A program made the position numbers and the translations under genes. Below are positions 6,033 through 6,882 of a DNA stretch of 6,882 nt, piece by piece. Within the stretch, counting starts at the first letter, position 1, and each line of letters begins with the position of its first letter. The stretch covers positions 1 through 6,882 of the forward strand of contig JAFALX010000295.1 in NCBI GenBank assembly GCA_019234035.1. Direction: 5' to 3'. The stretch is from Candidatus Dormiibacterota bacterium. Its GTDB lineage: Bacteria; Chloroflexota; Dormibacteria; Aeolococcales; Aeolococcaceae. The notes under the pieces are model-generated. The model worked only from the letters and a program-made list of their open reading frames with translations, did not search any database and was not told the origin of the DNA.

Positions 6033-6882
6033 TTAAGGGACATTGGCGTTCGTCCGGACCCGCTGCACCGCTTCGAGCCAGCGTTCGTACGCGTCGCCAG
6101 GGCGGCGTCCGGGCTCTCGAGGCTCGAACCGGCGCCCTGCTGCCCACGTCCGTTCGATTGAATCAATCCCGTCAATCAAGCCTGAGCCCAGCGCGGCCAG
6201 CATGGCCGCGCCCACCGCGGTGGCCTCGACGGATGCGGAACGCGTCACGGGAATGCCGAGCACGTCCGCCTGGAACTGGCAGAGCTCGTCGAGCCTGCTG
6301 GCACCGCCGTCGACGCGCAGCTCGGTGAAGCGCACGCCGGAGCCGCGCTCCATCGCCTCCACGACGTCGCGGGTGCGGTAGGCCATCGACTCGACCACCG
6401 CGCGCACGAGGTGGGCGCGGCTCGCGGCGGCCGTCAGCCCGACGAAGGCGCCTCGCGCACCGGGATCCCACCAGGGGGCCCCGAGCCCGGTGAGCGCGGG
6501 CACGAAGTGGCAGCCGGCGGTGTCGCTGACGGAGGCGAACAGCTCGCCCGCCTCGGCCGGTGCGGAGAGCAGCCCGATCTCGACGAGCCAGCGCAGCGCG
6601 GCGCCGGTGACGAAGATGCTGCCCTCGAGCGCGAAGGTGTCCCCTCCGCCGAGCCGCCAGGCGACGGTGCCGAGCAGCCCGGCCGCCGGCGGGGGCGGCT
6701 CGGTGCCCGCGTTCACCAGAACGAACGACCCCGTGCCGTACGTGTTCTTGGCCGTGCCGCGCGCCAGGCACGCCTGGCCGAGCAGCGCCGCCTGCTGGTC
6801 ACCGGCGATGCCGCTCACCGGGAGCGCCAATCCCAGGAAGTCGTCGGGCGACGTCGTCCCCACGCGGCCGGCGCTCGGGCAC
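6033..6882 (-). CDS. glpK: Glycerol kinase, C-terminal 282 residues (5' end outside window)
   Basis: FGGY-family carbohydrate kinase that phosphorylates glycerol with ATP to sn-glycerol 3-phosphate in the cytosol. The frame is open to the right edge (the first complete codon is 6881-6879), so the N-terminal half is missing. The internal GTG at 6863 is not the start. Clear glycerol kinase blocks: LPVSGIAGDQQAALLGQ, whose Asp is the catalytic base (equivalent to E. coli Asp245); AKNTYGTGSF, the nucleotide-binding Thr-Gly region; ALEGSIFVTGAALRWL; FVPALTGLGAPWWDPGARG; and VDGGASRLDELCQFQADVLG in the C-terminal ATPase fold. The loop before the catalytic block reads DFLGLALPVSG, so the Arg that binds fructose 1,6-bisphosphate in E. 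coli GlpK (Arg236) is Ala by alignment; allosteric inhibition of the enteric kind is unlikely. It ends in TAA (6035-6033), followed at once by a terminator hairpin. It is therefore probably a separate unit from the glycosyltransferase genes. Confidence 0.95.
   Translation of the reverse strand, partial: CPSAGRVGTTSPDDFLGLALPVSGIAGDQQAALLGQACLARGTAKNTYGTGSFVLVNAGTEPPPPAAGLLGTVAWRLGGGDTFALEGSIFVTGAALRWLVEIGLLSAPAEAGELFASVSDTAGCHFVPALTGLGAPWWDPGARGAFVGLTAAASRAHLVRAVVESMAYRTRDVVEAMERGSGVRFTELRVDGGASRLDELCQFQADVLGIPVTRSASVEATAVGAAMLAALGSGLIDGIDSIERTWAAGRRFEPREPGRRPGDAYERWLEAVQRVRTNANVP

Noticed and set aside
5888..6175. 95-codon minus-strand small ORF covering the gap
   Set aside because: It overlaps the conserved C-terminus of glycerol kinase out of frame for half its length and has no recognisable feature or SD evidence.

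Overview
The window is GC-rich bacterial DNA (about two thirds G+C by eye) with every credible gene on the minus strand, so the genes read from right to left: glpK (3' part), a short AT-richer gap, a PMT-family protein O-mannosyltransferase, a large uncharacterised polytopic GT-C-like membrane protein, a PIG-V/GT-C-like mannosyltransferase, and the first 210 codons of a metal-dependent amidohydrolase that runs off the left edge. Strong third-position GC bias gives long open shadow frames on both strands. The genus cannot be named. A high-GC soil or actinobacterial, chloroflexotal or Dormibacterota-type genome fits the bacterial PMT and the mixture of polyprenol-dependent membrane glycosyltransferases, but this is inference.

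Region by region: 6033-6882 holds the C-terminal 282 residues of glycerol kinase, including the catalytic Asp loop and the C-terminal ATPase motifs. A strong GC hairpin lies 8 nt beyond its stop. The gap 5888-6032 is much richer in A+T (38% GC at 5881-5940, 52% at 5941-6000). It carries that terminator, the likely promoter region of the next operon, and a possible small folded RNA element. From 5887 leftwards there are four tightly packed genes: PMT ends with a 4-nt GTGA overlap into the 732-aa gene, that gene is followed after 23 nt by the 370-aa GT-C gene, and that one overlaps the amidohydrolase by ATGA. They look like one transcription unit.

How the genes may work together (inference): the PMT moves mannose from a polyprenyl-phosphate-mannose donor to exported proteins on the outer face of the membrane. 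The two other integral membrane proteins have the GT-C layout (an acidic residue in the first outside loop, many TM segments) and may extend or modify the glycan or act on an envelope lipid or polymer. The amidohydrolase is a cytosolic enzyme of unknown substrate whose translation appears coupled to the last glycosyltransferase. Glycerol kinase supplies glycerol 3-phosphate and is probably a separate unit. No mobile element, CRISPR array, tRNA or rRNA was seen.
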